Shown: positions 43,728-53,025, counted from the first letter of the stretch. The stretch: 64,000 nucleotides of DNA from Calothrix sp. NIES-3974 (GCF_002368395.1 NZ_AP018254.1:5146001-5210000), one strand, 5' to 3'. Notes: generated by a model from the sequence alone, not told the origin. Made by a program: numbers and translations.

Positions 43728-45104
43728 ATGAGTGATATCGTGGAAAGCACTAAATTAGGATTTGCACACAACCCACAGCACAGCGCCAAGCATATGCAAT
43801 CAGCACCGTTTAGCAACCGATTTATACTTGGAGTCGTCACCTTTGTTGTCAGTTTGATTCTGGGTTTAATTTTCCAGGGAGGAAATTTTGCCAGTGCTTT
43901 TGCGATTGGGATTATTAGTTTGATGGCGACCTATGTTGCGGCTTTTGTGGTGGATAAACGCCATCGAGATTATGAGTTATTGATATTAGATTCCTTATAT
44001 CGCCGGATTCGGGAACTGGAAGGCTTGAAATCATCGCTGTTTGGGGAAATTAACCAGTTTGAGATCCATCGTAGTTCCTTGCACAATGAGGTGAATAAGT
44101 TACAGTTGCAAATTACTGACCGTTTGAGTCAACGTGACAGTTTGAATCGGGAACTAAATGGTTATGCTCTTCAGAGAAAACAACTAGAAACTTCCCTCCA
44201 GCAGTTACAAACAGAACTAGCCACCGTTGAAAAAAATCATGCGGAATTGACACATGCTTGTAGTGCGATCGCAGCTGAAAAGCGTCGTCAGGAGTTAAAT
44301 TTAAATGTATCACGGGCTGAAATTATTCAGGTACAAACCCAATTGGAGGAATTAACTCAGCAAAAAGAGGAAATTGAAAGTCATTTAACCCTGTTAGAGC
44401 GTCTAAAACCGCAATTAGAAGAAAAACTGCATGAACTACGGGTAAATATTCAAACCCTGGAAGCGGATACGGCTTCCCTGACCACAGAAATCGAAAACCA
44501 AAAACGCGATCGCCAAAAACAACAAACCCAGTTAAAAAATCTGGATCAGCAACTGCGGGATAAACAAACCCAATTACAACACCTAGTAGAACAGATATCC
44601 CTACTGCAAGATGAGCGGAATCTCCTGCAAACCCAGGTATGGGAATTGTTGAATCAACATCCGGAGCAATCACCAGAAACAGAAAATCGCGAATACCCAC
44701 CATCGGACAGCAGAGAGGATGATATAGACGTATTTCCTTTTTCTGATTTCGTTGATACGATCGATTCATCCACCCAACCAAATCAGGACATTACATCAGT
44801 AAATTTACCATCAGAATGGTATGAATTTTTACGCAGTCTACCGACACCAGAATTACAGGTATTAAAAGCTATTATTGAACAGGAAAACCCTAATCCAGCG
44901 ATCAAAAAAATTGCCGAAGCCAATATTACCATGCCAAGTTTGTTAATAGATTCGATAAATGAACATGCGGATCAAATTTTAGGAGAACTCATCCTGGAAA
45001 CAACTGCGGATTTACCAGTAATTATCCCCGAACATCTGGAAAACGCTCGCCAAATAATTCACAATTACGAAGAGATACTATTAGGGAGAACTTCATCCAC
45101 TTAG
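43728..45104 (+). CDS. Membrane-anchored coiled-coil protein with TerB_C-like C-terminal domain
   Basis: It has 458 residues. Two N-terminal transmembrane helices (FILGVVTFVVSLILGLIF and FAIGIISLMATYVAAFVV) are followed by ~230 residues of nearly continuous coiled coil rich in Gln, Leu and Glu (LQITDRLSQRDSLNREL and TQLEELTQQKEEIESHLTLL). An acidic linker follows. The last ~85 residues (LRSLPTPELQVLKAIIEQEN, IDSINEHADQILGELILE and IPEHLENARQIIHNYEEIL) resemble the C-terminal module of TerB proteins (TerB_C). In other bacteria this module accompanies BREX-type ATPases like the next gene. The assignment is by pattern only. An SMC-like or chromosome-partition function was considered but no ATPase heads are present. 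Confidence 0.75.
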   Translation: MSDIVESTKLGFAHNPQHSAKHMQSAPFSNRFILGVVTFVVSLILGLIFQGGNFASAFAIGIISLMATYVAAFVVDKRHRDYELLILDSLYRRIRELEGLKSSLFGEINQFEIHRSSLHNEVNKLQLQITDRLSQRDSLNRELNGYALQRKQLETSLQQLQTELATVEKNHAELTHACSAIAAEKRRQELNLNVSRAEIIQVQTQLEELTQQKEEIESHLTLLERLKPQLEEKLHELRVNIQTLEADTASLTTEIENQKRDRQKQQTQLKNLDQQLRDKQTQLQHLVEQISLLQDERNLLQTQVWELLNQHPEQSPETENREYPPSDSREDDIDVFPFSDFVDTIDSSTQPNQDITSVNLPSEWYEFLRSLPTPELQVLKAIIEQENPNPAIKKIAEANITMPSLLIDSINEHADQILGELILETTADLPVIIPEHLENARQIIHNYEEILLGRTSST

Positions 45105-45436
45105 CAATCCCCCGATTTCTCACAAAATCCGTAAATCTTCCAGAAAGTAGCCTACATATAATTAATGGTTAAACTAAAAACCAGTAAAAGTGGTTGTTTT
45201 CTCACGGACTATTCCCCCATAAACCAAAAATCAGAATTTTTGTGACACTTGCGTCAGTCCTAAACAATTGGGAAATTTCTCCTGTATCCTGAAATAGGTC
45301 TAATATCATTTCGGATTATCCCGCAGGACTATGGATTTGAAAGACCTTTCACCGTAACATCTTCCAATATCTATCTGTCCCATTTATTGTTCCCATAGGT
45401 CTAATTTTGGGTTGCAAACCAGTAGAGGTAGATTCA
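45105..45436. other. Spacer with family B left-end fragment
   Basis: The 332 bp contain CCCCGATTTCTCACAAAATCC at about 45112-45132, with AATCTTCCAGAAAGTAG, the left end of repeat family B, which then diverges. GAGGT lies 9 nt before the ATPase start at 45437. The repeat separates the TerB_C-like and ATPase genes. Confidence 0.6.
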
Positions 45437-46765
45437 ATGGCAAAAATTAAACTCTCGAAAAAAGTATCGACTGCGTTAATTAATTCCTTGGGAGCAGGGG
45501 TTGTCCCCCGTACCGGGGTAGAGTATATTGCCGTTGGACGGGAACAGGAACTTAAAAGCCTGATCCAAAACCTTGATGACATTGCAGAGGGTGTGTCCGC
45601 GTTTAGATTTATTATCGGTAATTATGGTTCCGGTAAAAGCTTCCTCTTGCAACTACTACGCAACCGCGCAATGGAAATGGGATTTGTAGTCGCAGATGCG
45701 GATTTATCTAGCGATCGCCGTCTTGCTGGGAGTAATAATGAAGGGTTGGCTACCTATCGGGAATTAATGAGTAATTTAGCCACTAAAACCCGTCCCGATG
45801 GGGGTGCATTACTGTCTATTTTGGAAGGTTGGATTAATAAAATTCAACAACAGGTTGCTCAAGAAACGGGAATGCGACCGAATGATGAGGGGTTTGATGA
45901 CAATGTTGAGCAGAAGATTCGTGAGGTGGTTCAGTATATTGAAGATTTAGTCCACGGATTTGATTTTAGTAATGTGATTATTGCCTATTGGCGTGGATAT
46001 CGTCAAGACGATGATAACTTGAAACAAGCGGCTTTACGTTGGTTAAGGGGTGAGTTTACGACCAAAATCGAAGCGAAACAAGCCTTGGGTGTGCGGGTAA
46101 TTATTGATGATGATAGTTGGTATGATTATACTAAGTTATTAGCGAGGTTTGTGGCGGAAATCGATTATAAAGGTTTATTGATTTTTCTGGACGAAGCTGT
46201 TCATCTTTATCAAATTTCTACGACTGTGAGCCGCGAAAAAAATTACAACCGTTTGCTGGGTATATTTAATGATACGATGCAATGTAAAGCGGAATATTTA
46301 GGTGTATTTGTCGGTGGAACCACTAAATTTTTAGAAGACCCCCATCGCGGTTTATTTGCTGACCAAGCTTGGCGCAGACGCACAAAGGAAAGTAAATATG
46401 TTAATCAAGCTGGTGTCCAGGAATTTATTGGTCCAGTGATTCGCTTGAACCCTTTAAGTGAAGGGGAAATTTTAACTTTATTACAAAGGTTAGCAGAAAT
46501 TCACGCGACAAATTTTAACTACAATCAAAAGTTAAATCAGCAGGATTTCCAAGCTTTTATTCACGAAATCGTCAATCGTTTAGGTGCAGATTCCCTATTA
46601 ACACCTAGCGAAGTTGTGCGAGATTTTATTAGTATTTTAAATATTCTCCACCAAAATCCCAATCTACAGTTAACTAGTTTAATTAAAAGTGAGGAATTTC
46701 GTCCGACTACCCCCGGTAATAATTCCCATCATCCCCTAGATGATGTTGCCGAATTTAGTTTGTAA
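45437..46765 (+). CDS. BREX-type ATP-binding protein (DUF2791/BrxD-like AAA ATPase)
   Basis: It has 442 residues from ATG 45437, which has GAGGT at suitable spacing; an in-frame extension to 45407 has no such signal. The AAA-type P-loop is FIIGNYGSGKSFLLQLL (Walker A at 61-68). VVADADLSSDRRL follows as in the DUF2791 family. Walker B is KGLLIFLDEAVHLY, and GVFVGGTTKFLEDPHRGLF is a sensor-like strand. The C-terminal helical part (SLLTPSEVVRDFISILNILH) resembles the winged-helix end of the family. The N-terminus AKIKLSKKVSTALINSLGAG matches the opening I know for these proteins. Family members occur in BREX-type and Ter-linked phage-defence or stress gene sets, often with TerB-domain proteins and a helicase. 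The small zinc-ribbon gene follows after 8 bp. Confidence 0.85.
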   Translation: MAKIKLSKKVSTALINSLGAGVVPRTGVEYIAVGREQELKSLIQNLDDIAEGVSAFRFIIGNYGSGKSFLLQLLRNRAMEMGFVVADADLSSDRRLAGSNNEGLATYRELMSNLATKTRPDGGALLSILEGWINKIQQQVAQETGMRPNDEGFDDNVEQKIREVVQYIEDLVHGFDFSNVIIAYWRGYRQDDDNLKQAALRWLRGEFTTKIEAKQALGVRVIIDDDSWYDYTKLLARFVAEIDYKGLLIFLDEAVHLYQISTTVSREKNYNRLLGIFNDTMQCKAEYLGVFVGGTTKFLEDPHRGLFADQAWRRRTKESKYVNQAGVQEFIGPVIRLNPLSEGEILTLLQRLAEIHATNFNYNQKLNQQDFQAFIHEIVNRLGADSLLTPSEVVRDFISILNILHQNPNLQLTSLIKSEEFRPTTPGNNSHHPLDDVAEFSL

Positions 46766-46773
46766 TTTCCATC

Positions 46774-46947
46774 ATGCGTCTGCGCAGCAAAAAATGTGCT
46801 ATTTGTCAACAACCTTTCCCAGTTCTGTTTCGGATTAAACACGAAAAAGAGGGAGATTGGGTTTTTGTCTGTCGTCAATGTTGGCAACCCCTAAGTCAAA
46901 ATAATCCTGATTACGTCTACGGTGGAACCTGGAAAGCCAAAAAATGA
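46774..46947 (+). CDS. Small zinc-ribbon protein (57 residues)
   Basis: Translation of 46774-46947 gives 57 residues: MRLRSKKCAICQQPFPVLFR, then a middle with WVFVCRQCWQPLS, ending YVYGGTWKAKK. Two CxxC pairs (Cys8/Cys11 and Cys33/Cys36) make a compact zinc ribbon, and the ends are basic. It begins 8 bp after the BREX-type ATPase gene on the same strand, so the two are probably one transcriptional unit. I recall similar small proteins in other cyanobacteria with the same C-terminal YGGTWKAKK, but no function. Nucleic-acid binding or a subunit role for the ATPase is inference. Confidence 0.8.
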   Translation: MRLRSKKCAICQQPFPVLFRIKHEKEGDWVFVCRQCWQPLSQNNPDYVYGGTWKAKK

Positions 46948-47063
46948 CATCCTCCCCGCACTTGAAAGCATGTCTTCACCTACACCCTGTTCCCGATTTT
47001 TCTATACAGAAATACAAGAGCGATCGCACAAAATTGCCTCGCAAAGGAGTGGGATGTTGCTGT

Positions 47064-47435
47064 CTAATCTGTTATTTTTTCTAGAGAAAGCAAGCCATTA
47101 TCGACAAAATCTATCTCCAGATGATAACCTTCCATCATCGCAACTCCCAGCAAAGGCTTATAACCGGAAGCTAAAACGAGAACTGCTTTTTCGATACCAT
47201 CCCAAACAACAGTTGCTAGATGTATGGCTGTCAGAGATTCTCTACCATCAGCTAATTTTATAGGTGTGCTGGAATGCAAAGGGAGATTCATTGCACTGAC
47301 CGCTTGAACTGGTAAAGTAAGGTAGCCGTTGAATGCGGTATCTACAACGAAACTCAATGAGAAATCTGGTTGTCCCGGTAAACGGAAAATCACTGGAACT
47401 GTGGCCCTAGTATTGATTATTCTTCCGTGAATCAT
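47064..47435 (-). CDS. Clan AA aspartic-protease-like protein, altered active site
   Basis: This protein has 123 residues. The motif FVVDTAFNGYLTLP corresponds to the DTG.NG/TG..LP active site of small clan AA proteins, but Ala replaces the Gly of DTG, which may weaken catalysis. The C-terminal LLGVAMMEGYHLEIDFVDNG is the second conserved block. Its start overlaps the stop of the upstream 90-residue gene by 4 bp, forming a two-gene unit. In cyanobacteria such pairs are common and resemble toxin-antitoxin organisation, but no toxic activity is established. A relative with intact DTG is at 17048. Confidence 0.8.
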   Translation of the reverse strand: MIHGRIINTRATVPVIFRLPGQPDFSLSFVVDTAFNGYLTLPVQAVSAMNLPLHSSTPIKLADGRESLTAIHLATVVWDGIEKAVLVLASGYKPLLGVAMMEGYHLEIDFVDNGLLSLEKITD

Positions 47436-47704
47436 TCAGCGATTCGCTCCATCGAAGCGCCAAAACTAAATGCAACATCGTAACCAATGCGCATGGTAAA
47501 TAATCTGGCATGGGGATTTTTTTGCTTTAACATTAATCCTGATTCGACACCGTTTTTATCAATTCCGTATTCACCAGTTTCGGCATCAATTACAATCATT
47601 TTGCCAATATTATCGCCATTTTCCACCTGTTGGCGAATCCCATTTTCATAAAAATGTCTGGCTCTTTGAGCAACTTCTTCCACAGTCCAAAACAAAGCTT
47701 CCAT
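47432..47704 (-). CDS. Small partner protein of the clan AA protease (antitoxin-like position)
   Basis: This 90-residue protein has an N-terminal helical region (WTVEEVAQRARHFYENGIRQ) followed by IGKMIVIDAETGEYGIDKNG, with a beta-rich end (ARLFTMRIGYDVAFSFG). Its stop overlaps the next gene's start (4 bp), implying translational coupling. The DAETGEYGID segment is typical of a group of cyanobacterial hypothetical proteins preceding clan AA proteases. It has no DNA-binding motif that I can see. Function unknown. Confidence 0.75.
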   Translation of the reverse strand: MEALFWTVEEVAQRARHFYENGIRQQVENGDNIGKMIVIDAETGEYGIDKNGVESGLMLKQKNPHARLFTMRIGYDVAFSFGASMERIAE

Positions 47705-47762
47705 AATTTTTAGACCTGTTTTTAAACTAGTATTTTTCCAGGTTTAAGTAAGCAGTCACAGA

Positions 47763-47885
47763 TACCCGCATTTCTCACGAAACCCTAAAACTCCCAGGGA
47801 ATAGGGAGTAGTCCGTGATGGGAGTAGAAGGAAAATCAATCCGTTACTCAAGGCTTACAACTTACTCGTGAGAAATTCAGGAATA
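47763..47885 (-). repeat. Family B small inverted-repeat element, copy B5 (complete)
   Basis: TACCCGCATTTCTCAC and GTGAGAAATTCAGGAATA are the ends. The interior has CCTAAAACTCCCAGGGAATA and CAATCCGTTACTCAAGGC. Same orientation as the copy at 52201. Confidence 0.82.
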
Positions 47886-48002
47886 GACCTCACTTAATAT
47901 AGGGATTGTAAAAAACATTCAAAGCCTTGGGTTGGTTAAGCCTGTCCTGATTGTTTTACGCCGACTTACTTACCATATCGATAATTATATAAGCGTTACT
48001 GC

Positions 48003-48056
48003 ACTTCTCACAAATTCCTAAAACTTACAGGGAGTAGGGAATAGGGAGTAGTCCCT
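48003..48056 (-). repeat. Family B partial element, copy B6
   Basis: GCACTTCTCACAAATTCC through CTTACAGGGAGTAGGG; the left half only. It is joined to family A-like sequence at about 48064 (CAAAAAGACTTTTACAG). Confidence 0.65.
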
Positions 48057-48236
48057 ACCCTTGCAAAAAGACTTTTACAGCTAACGCTTCGTGAACAGCA
48101 GACCCTACGTATAGACGAAGGGAAATTAAACCCAAAAATTTCAAATTACGTAGCTTTCTTCCCGCATAAAGGGTATTACAAATTACATATACGCGTAGCG
48201 GCTTGCCACAGGCTATTACAAATTACGAATTAATAA

Positions 48237-51200
48237 TTACTCTTTACTCATCACACACCCAGAAATTCCCGAATTATTGGTTGGGTCTGTTTGCGGTAAC
48301 TTGGCAACCAATATTACTTTTCCATCTGGTGTTTTTACCCAACCTTGGGCTTCCACAATTGGCTGGGGAATTGCCAAATCTTCCGGTTTATTACTCAAAT
48401 TTTCACCCATTCCCTCTTCCCCTACATCACCAATATAAGTTGCTAAATCCGGTTGGTGACTTCCAATCAGAGGGTCGAAAACACCTTGTGCGATACCTCC
48501 CCGTCCAGTCACCGTAAACTCACCTATTTTTTCTGCTTCCTGTGCATTGCGTGGACAAAATCCACCAATTTTGTGACTTTGGTCTGCTAATCCTTCAGCT
48601 AATTCCACCAATCCCTGGGTGGGGTCTAAATCGGGTTTGGTGACAGTTACTTCCCCACCAATCCCTAATTCTGAACTTGCGGTAATATCGCTTCTATTAG
48701 TGGGTTGGGTTGCTGGAACAATTCCGAATAGGGCTTTAGTGGTGATATTAACATTACCTCCGCGACCACGCACTGCATTCGCGCGGATATCGCTATTTTC
48801 TCTGGGAATAGCCGCGATCGCTTTGGCTTGGATATTGATATTACCACCGTTTCCCCCTTCCCCAGCAGTGGCGGAAATTTGACTACCCTGTCGTAGTAAA
48901 ACGAAATTAGCATTATCGATAGTGATATTCCCACCATCTTGGGAAAGGCTTTCAGCAGAGATGAGGGAATTGTCGAATAGCTGTAGTGAGGGGGTGCTAA
49001 TTTGAATATTACCAGCAGGACTTTGGCTACGACTTTCCACGGTAATTCGGGAGCGTTCTCCTTCTAACCGAACTTGATTTTTGCCTTTGAGCAAAATACT
49101 ACCAGCTTGACCGTTACCAAGGCTAGAACTGGTTATATATGCTCCATTGAGGAGGTTTAGCTGATTCGCTGTAATTTGCAGATCACCACCGTTACCTTTT
49201 CCAGTCGTTCCCACAGAGGAAGTGATAAAAGTTAATTCCCCCTGCATGGAAATGATATCTGCATTAATGATTAAATTACCTGCATTTCCCTGACCCAAGG
49301 TTGCTGAGGTAATGAACCCACCAGCTTGCAGGTTTAAACTTTGTGTATCGATGCGAATCACACCGGAATTACCCACTGCATTGGAAGAAATCTGATTGGA
49401 AATTAGGGTATATTCCCCCTGCATATTAATTTGGTTTGCACTGATCAAAATATTTCCCGTATTTCCTTGGGCAAAACTAGCAGCAGAAATCTGACCATTG
49501 TCACTCATCCCCAAGCGATTAGTCACAACTTCAATATTACCTCCCACCCCAATCCCATTCGTTTGCACTTCGGCAAATAAACCAGAAGAAAGTGGTATCC
49601 CGTCACGATTTCTCAGACCAACACCGGAAATATCAATGGAGTCCGTAGCCTTCACAAATATATTTCCAGCCTTTCCCCTACCTGCAATAATTGATGATTC
49701 TAATGTACCACCATTACTTAAACGTAGACGCTCCGTTTCAATGTTAATATTTCCCCCGGTCACATTGTCGCTTTGACCGACAAAAATCTCCGTTGAGATG
49801 CTGGTAGTTGCATAGGAACCATCGGGTGAGGAAGCTAAATTATTGGGGTCAAATACAACAAAACCATCCACCTCCACATCTTGAGAGCGAATAGTAATAT
49901 TTCCAGAATTACCACTACTTCTGAGACTAAAAGTACCGATTGTTCCTCCTTGACTTAAACTCAGACGGGGTGTATTTACAGTGATGGAACCAGCATTACC
50001 CGTCCCATCTAAACCAGTGCGACTGAATATAGAACTTAATGACGATACAGTTGGTGATTTACCGCTAATTTGGATTGATTCTTTGGCTGTAATGGTAATA
50101 TCCCCACCATCAGCAGAACCAAAGGTACTCCCATCAATCCGTCCTCCGTTTTCTAGTTTGAGTTTGCCTGTTTCGATGGAAATATTCCCCGCGCGATCGC
50201 TAATATTAACACTTAAGGCTACTGTTAAAATGGGGGAGTCTATGACCTCTGTTGTATCATCCACTTTAATGGTAATCCCACCAGAAGCACCTGTATTGCT
50301 GGAATAAACGAAAATTCCCCTTGTTGGTGTATTCTCCAGTCGGAGGGAACCAGTGGTAATTTTCAAGTCTCCACCCTTCCCGCTACCCGTGGTATTACTG
50401 GCTATGGCTGCATTATTAGTTAAGTTAATACGATTGTTGGCTTGTAAAGTCAAGTCACCGCTATCCCCACTCCCAGAAGTAGTGATATATACGGCTGCAT
50501 CATCAGTGATATTGATTGTATCCCTAGCTGTTAAAGTTAAATTACCAGCCTTACCTTGATCATTCGCACTGTTGGCGATCGCGGTACTAGCGTAATTGAC
50601 ACCATCACCAGCAATATCAATATTTGCACCAGTAATATTAATATCTCCACCAGTTCCACTTGCGAAAGTATTGGCAAGAATTCGACTGTTACGAATATTC
50701 ACATTTCCACCAGCTTGAATATTAATATCTCCATTGCTTCCATCTGTAAAAGTACTAGAAAGAATTTGGCTATCACGAATATTCACATTTTCACTAACTT
50801 GGATATTTATATCTCCCCCTTTACCAGTCCCTTGATTATTGCTAAACAATCGGGAATTATTCAAGTTAAAATTTGCTCCATTGATATTAACTTCAGCACC
50901 GTTTATCCCTGAAATAGTGGAATTATTCAAGTTGAAATTCGTTCCATTCACATTTATCCCAACGCTATCCGCTCCCAAAATACTAGAATTATTCAAATTT
51001 ACCCTCGTTCCATTCACACTTATCCCAACACTACCTGCTCCCAAAATAGTGGAGTTATTCAAATTTACATCCGTTCCATTCACATTTATCCCAGCACTAT
51101 CTATCCCCGAAATCACCGACCTATTATCCAAATTGATATTTCCAGCAAACAAATTGATATTACTGTCATCAGTACCGTAAATTACCGCTCTATTATCCAA

Positions 51201-52031
51201 ATTGATATTTCCAGTCACTAACTTGATATTGCTATCACCAATCCCGAAAATTCTCGCACTATTCACCAGATTTATATCCCCGCTAATCCCTTCTGGAAGA
51301 GTCAACAAAGCGGGATTTGCAGGGTTGATTCCCACTTTAAGATTTGTGGGATTGACACCCACCGCAGCTAATTCCAAAGGACTTGCAACTGCAATCAAAT
51401 AACCTCCATCAAAACTGATTTCTCCAGCAACTAAACTTAAACCACTACCAGCAAATAACCCATTCACCGATAAGTTCTCGATTTTTCCCGGTTGCAAACC
51501 CATCTGTAAACCCACCGGAACACTAATCGTCAATAAGTTATTACTTGAACTGGGATTTGCACTAAATAAATTCCCATCGGCAAATTCCACTGCATTTCCA
51601 GTTGTCCCCACAAAGGAACCCCGTACATCTAAACTGGAATTTTGTCCAAATAAAATCCCATTAGGGTTAATTAAAAATAAATTTGCACCACCATCCACCC
51701 CCAAGGTTCCGAAAATATTGGAGGAATTTGTTCCCGTCACCCTGGTAAGGATATTTTGGATTCCCGATGGATTCGCAAAATAAACCCGTTGACCGTCACC
51801 AACATTAAACTCGCGGAAACTGTGAAATAAATTCACATCCCGAATTGCACCACCCTCAATTCGATCCGCACTTCCACCATTAATAAGCACACTTGGTGTC
51901 ACCCGTGAAGCTTCCACACCCAAGGTATTATCTGGAACAATTTGGGTATTGGCATTTGTTGTTGTTCCTGACCAAAAAAACAAGCCAAATAGAATACATT
52001 GGCGACAGAAAATATGTAATTTATTACTCAT
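48237..52031 (-). CDS. Large filamentous-haemagglutinin-type exoprotein (two-partner secretion TpsA-like)
   Basis: This protein has 1264 residues. A signal peptide (CILFGLFFWSGTTTNA) leads into the haemagglutination-activity/TPS domain (about 30-150): IVPDNTLGVEASRVTP, NLFHSFREFNVGDGQRVYFA, IFGTLGVDGGANLFLINPNG and ILFGQNSSLDVRGSFVGTTG are standard. The rest is a long right-handed beta-helix of degenerate repeats (VGINVNGTNFNLNNSTI repeats at about 330-390, then many NISIETGKLKLENGG-type units). It would be exported through a TpsB/Omp85 partner, none of which is in the window. The C-terminal ~100 residues are non-repetitive with a conserved-looking IGGFCPRNAQEAEKIGEFTV block seen in cyanobacterial family members. 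Adhesion is inferred. Confidence 0.92.
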   Translation of the reverse strand: MSNKLHIFCRQCILFGLFFWSGTTTNANTQIVPDNTLGVEASRVTPSVLINGGSADRIEGGAIRDVNLFHSFREFNVGDGQRVYFANPSGIQNILTRVTGTNSSNIFGTLGVDGGANLFLINPNGILFGQNSSLDVRGSFVGTTGNAVEFADGNLFSANPSSSNNLLTISVPVGLQMGLQPGKIENLSVNGLFAGSGLSLVAGEISFDGGYLIAVASPLELAAVGVNPTNLKVGINPANPALLTLPEGISGDINLVNSARIFGIGDSNIKLVTGNINLDNRAVIYGTDDSNINLFAGNINLDNRSVISGIDSAGINVNGTDVNLNNSTILGAGSVGISVNGTRVNLNNSSILGADSVGINVNGTNFNLNNSTISGINGAEVNINGANFNLNNSRLFSNNQGTGKGGDINIQVSENVNIRDSQILSSTFTDGSNGDINIQAGGNVNIRNSRILANTFASGTGGDINITGANIDIAGDGVNYASTAIANSANDQGKAGNLTLTARDTINITDDAAVYITTSGSGDSGDLTLQANNRINLTNNAAIASNTTGSGKGGDLKITTGSLRLENTPTRGIFVYSSNTGASGGITIKVDDTTEVIDSPILTVALSVNISDRAGNISIETGKLKLENGGRIDGSTFGSADGGDITITAKESIQISGKSPTVSSLSSIFSRTGLDGTGNAGSITVNTPRLSLSQGGTIGTFSLRSSGNSGNITIRSQDVEVDGFVVFDPNNLASSPDGSYATTSISTEIFVGQSDNVTGGNINIETERLRLSNGGTLESSIIAGRGKAGNIFVKATDSIDISGVGLRNRDGIPLSSGLFAEVQTNGIGVGGNIEVVTNRLGMSDNGQISAASFAQGNTGNILISANQINMQGEYTLISNQISSNAVGNSGVIRIDTQSLNLQAGGFITSATLGQGNAGNLIINADIISMQGELTFITSSVGTTGKGNGGDLQITANQLNLLNGAYITSSSLGNGQAGSILLKGKNQVRLEGERSRITVESRSQSPAGNIQISTPSLQLFDNSLISAESLSQDGGNITIDNANFVLLRQGSQISATAGEGGNGGNINIQAKAIAAIPRENSDIRANAVRGRGGNVNITTKALFGIVPATQPTNRSDITASSELGIGGEVTVTKPDLDPTQGLVELAEGLADQSHKIGGFCPRNAQEAEKIGEFTVTGRGGIAQGVFDPLIGSHQPDLATYIGDVGEEGMGENLSNKPEDLAIPQPIVEAQGWVKTPDGKVILVAKLPQTDPTNNSGISGCVMSKE

Positions 52032-52200
52032 TTTATGAGGGTAGATGATAGTGATAATACGTAATTAGATTATGTATATCACTATTTCTGGGTGAGGGAC
52101 TTCCAAATTAAACAAAGTCTTCAATTTTTATCCCATTTCACAAAAATCGCGATACGATGCACTCTTTCCATCCTGCTTCCCGACGGGTATCAGTTTTAAA

Positions 52201-52320
52201 CCCTGATTTCTCACAAACTCCTAAAACTTTCAGCAGTGAGTAGGGAGTAGTCCGTGATGGGAGTAGTAGGAAAATTAACCGATTACTCAAGGCTTATTAC
52301 TCCCTTGTGACAAATGTAGG
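52201..52320 (-). repeat. Family B small inverted-repeat element, copy B7
   Basis: CCCTGATTTCTCACAAACTC at the left and CTTGTGACAAATGTAGG at the right. The interior has CTAAAACTTTCAGCAG, GGAGTAGTCCGTGATGGG and GATTACTCAAGGC as in B5. Confidence 0.8.
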
Positions 52321-52779
52321 TAAAGTAAAGCGGTATTAGGGGGTAAGGTTGTCCATCCCGTTATCCATCGTGAGACAGGTGGATACAAGTATAAGCATCC
52401 TCAAAATCCCGAAAAAGCTAATAAAAATATTTCTCTGTATATTGCGAAATTTTAAGGATAGTGAATTTCCGTAAAAGGGGATTGTCTTTTGAAGACAAGG
52501 TGATAAATTAATAATTAGGACACAAAAAAGAGAAGAAACCAAAACCCAATGGCAAATGACAAGAGTGTCCCCCGTCATAGCCAACCAAAACGCAACTTGC
52601 CAAATTTATAGAGTGGTTAGCATTCCAAGACTTTGTAATTGTAAGTTTTGTTGAAAAGCAACCAAATCCCAAAGCGGAAAAACAAAGGAGTGTGCGTTTT
52701 GTAAGATTGTCCATCTTAGTAAGTGTTCTGTCTGTATTTTTTAAGAGATAAAACTGATTGATTGTTATTAAGTTTCGAG

Positions 52780-52804
52780 AGCCTGGTTCCCAAGTAACCA
52801 GGCT
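52780..52804. terminator. Strong 9-bp hairpin, orphan terminator or repeat
   Basis: AGCCTGGTT-CCCAAGT-AACCAGGCT is a perfect stem, followed by TTGTCG, so the T-run is poor. No gene ends nearby on either strand. Confidence 0.4.
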
Positions 52805-52885
52805 TTGTCGCGTTTAGGTATATATCCTTTTTTCCAATTTTCCAAATTTAATAGATTTTTTTATTTTTTTAAATTAAAATTATAG

Positions 52886-52974
52886 GAGCTAATTTGTGTA
52901 GAGACGTAGTATTGCTACGTCTCTACACAATGTAAAAAATGTAAAATTTGAAATTCAGATTTATATTTAGCAAC
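52886..52974 (+). repeat. Family C element, copy C3 (left end lost)
   Basis: The perfect core palindrome TTGTGTAGAGACGTAG-TATTG-CTACGTCTCTACACAA lies at 52894-52930, followed by the right arm ending TATTTAGCAAC at 52974. Confidence 0.75.
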
Positions 52975-53025
52975 ACCTAAAAAAATATTTGTAACACATA
53001 CTCAATATGAGACGCGATATATGTA

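Larger units (their letters stand above)
47705..48236. other. Repeat-filled intergenic region
   Basis: There is no gene. It contains a complete family B copy (47763-47885), a partial family B copy (48003-48056), a decayed family A right end around 48064-48110 (AAAAAGACTTTTACAGC, CAGCAGACCCTACG) and the AT-rich fragments TACAAATTACG. Confidence 0.6.

Noticed and set aside
46922-47263. Plus-strand frame of 113 codons
   Set aside because: It is antisense to the clan AA protease gene, whose motifs are real, and it overlaps the end of the zinc-ribbon gene.
48619-51402. Plus-strand frames across the large exoprotein gene
   Set aside because: They are Pro/Ile/Leu-rich antisense shadows produced by the repetitive minus-strand sequence.
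52336-52714. Two overlapping minus-strand frames in the 52-53 kb gap
   Set aside because: They overlap each other in different frames and lack ribosome-binding sites. One begins like a secreted peptide, but evidence is too thin.
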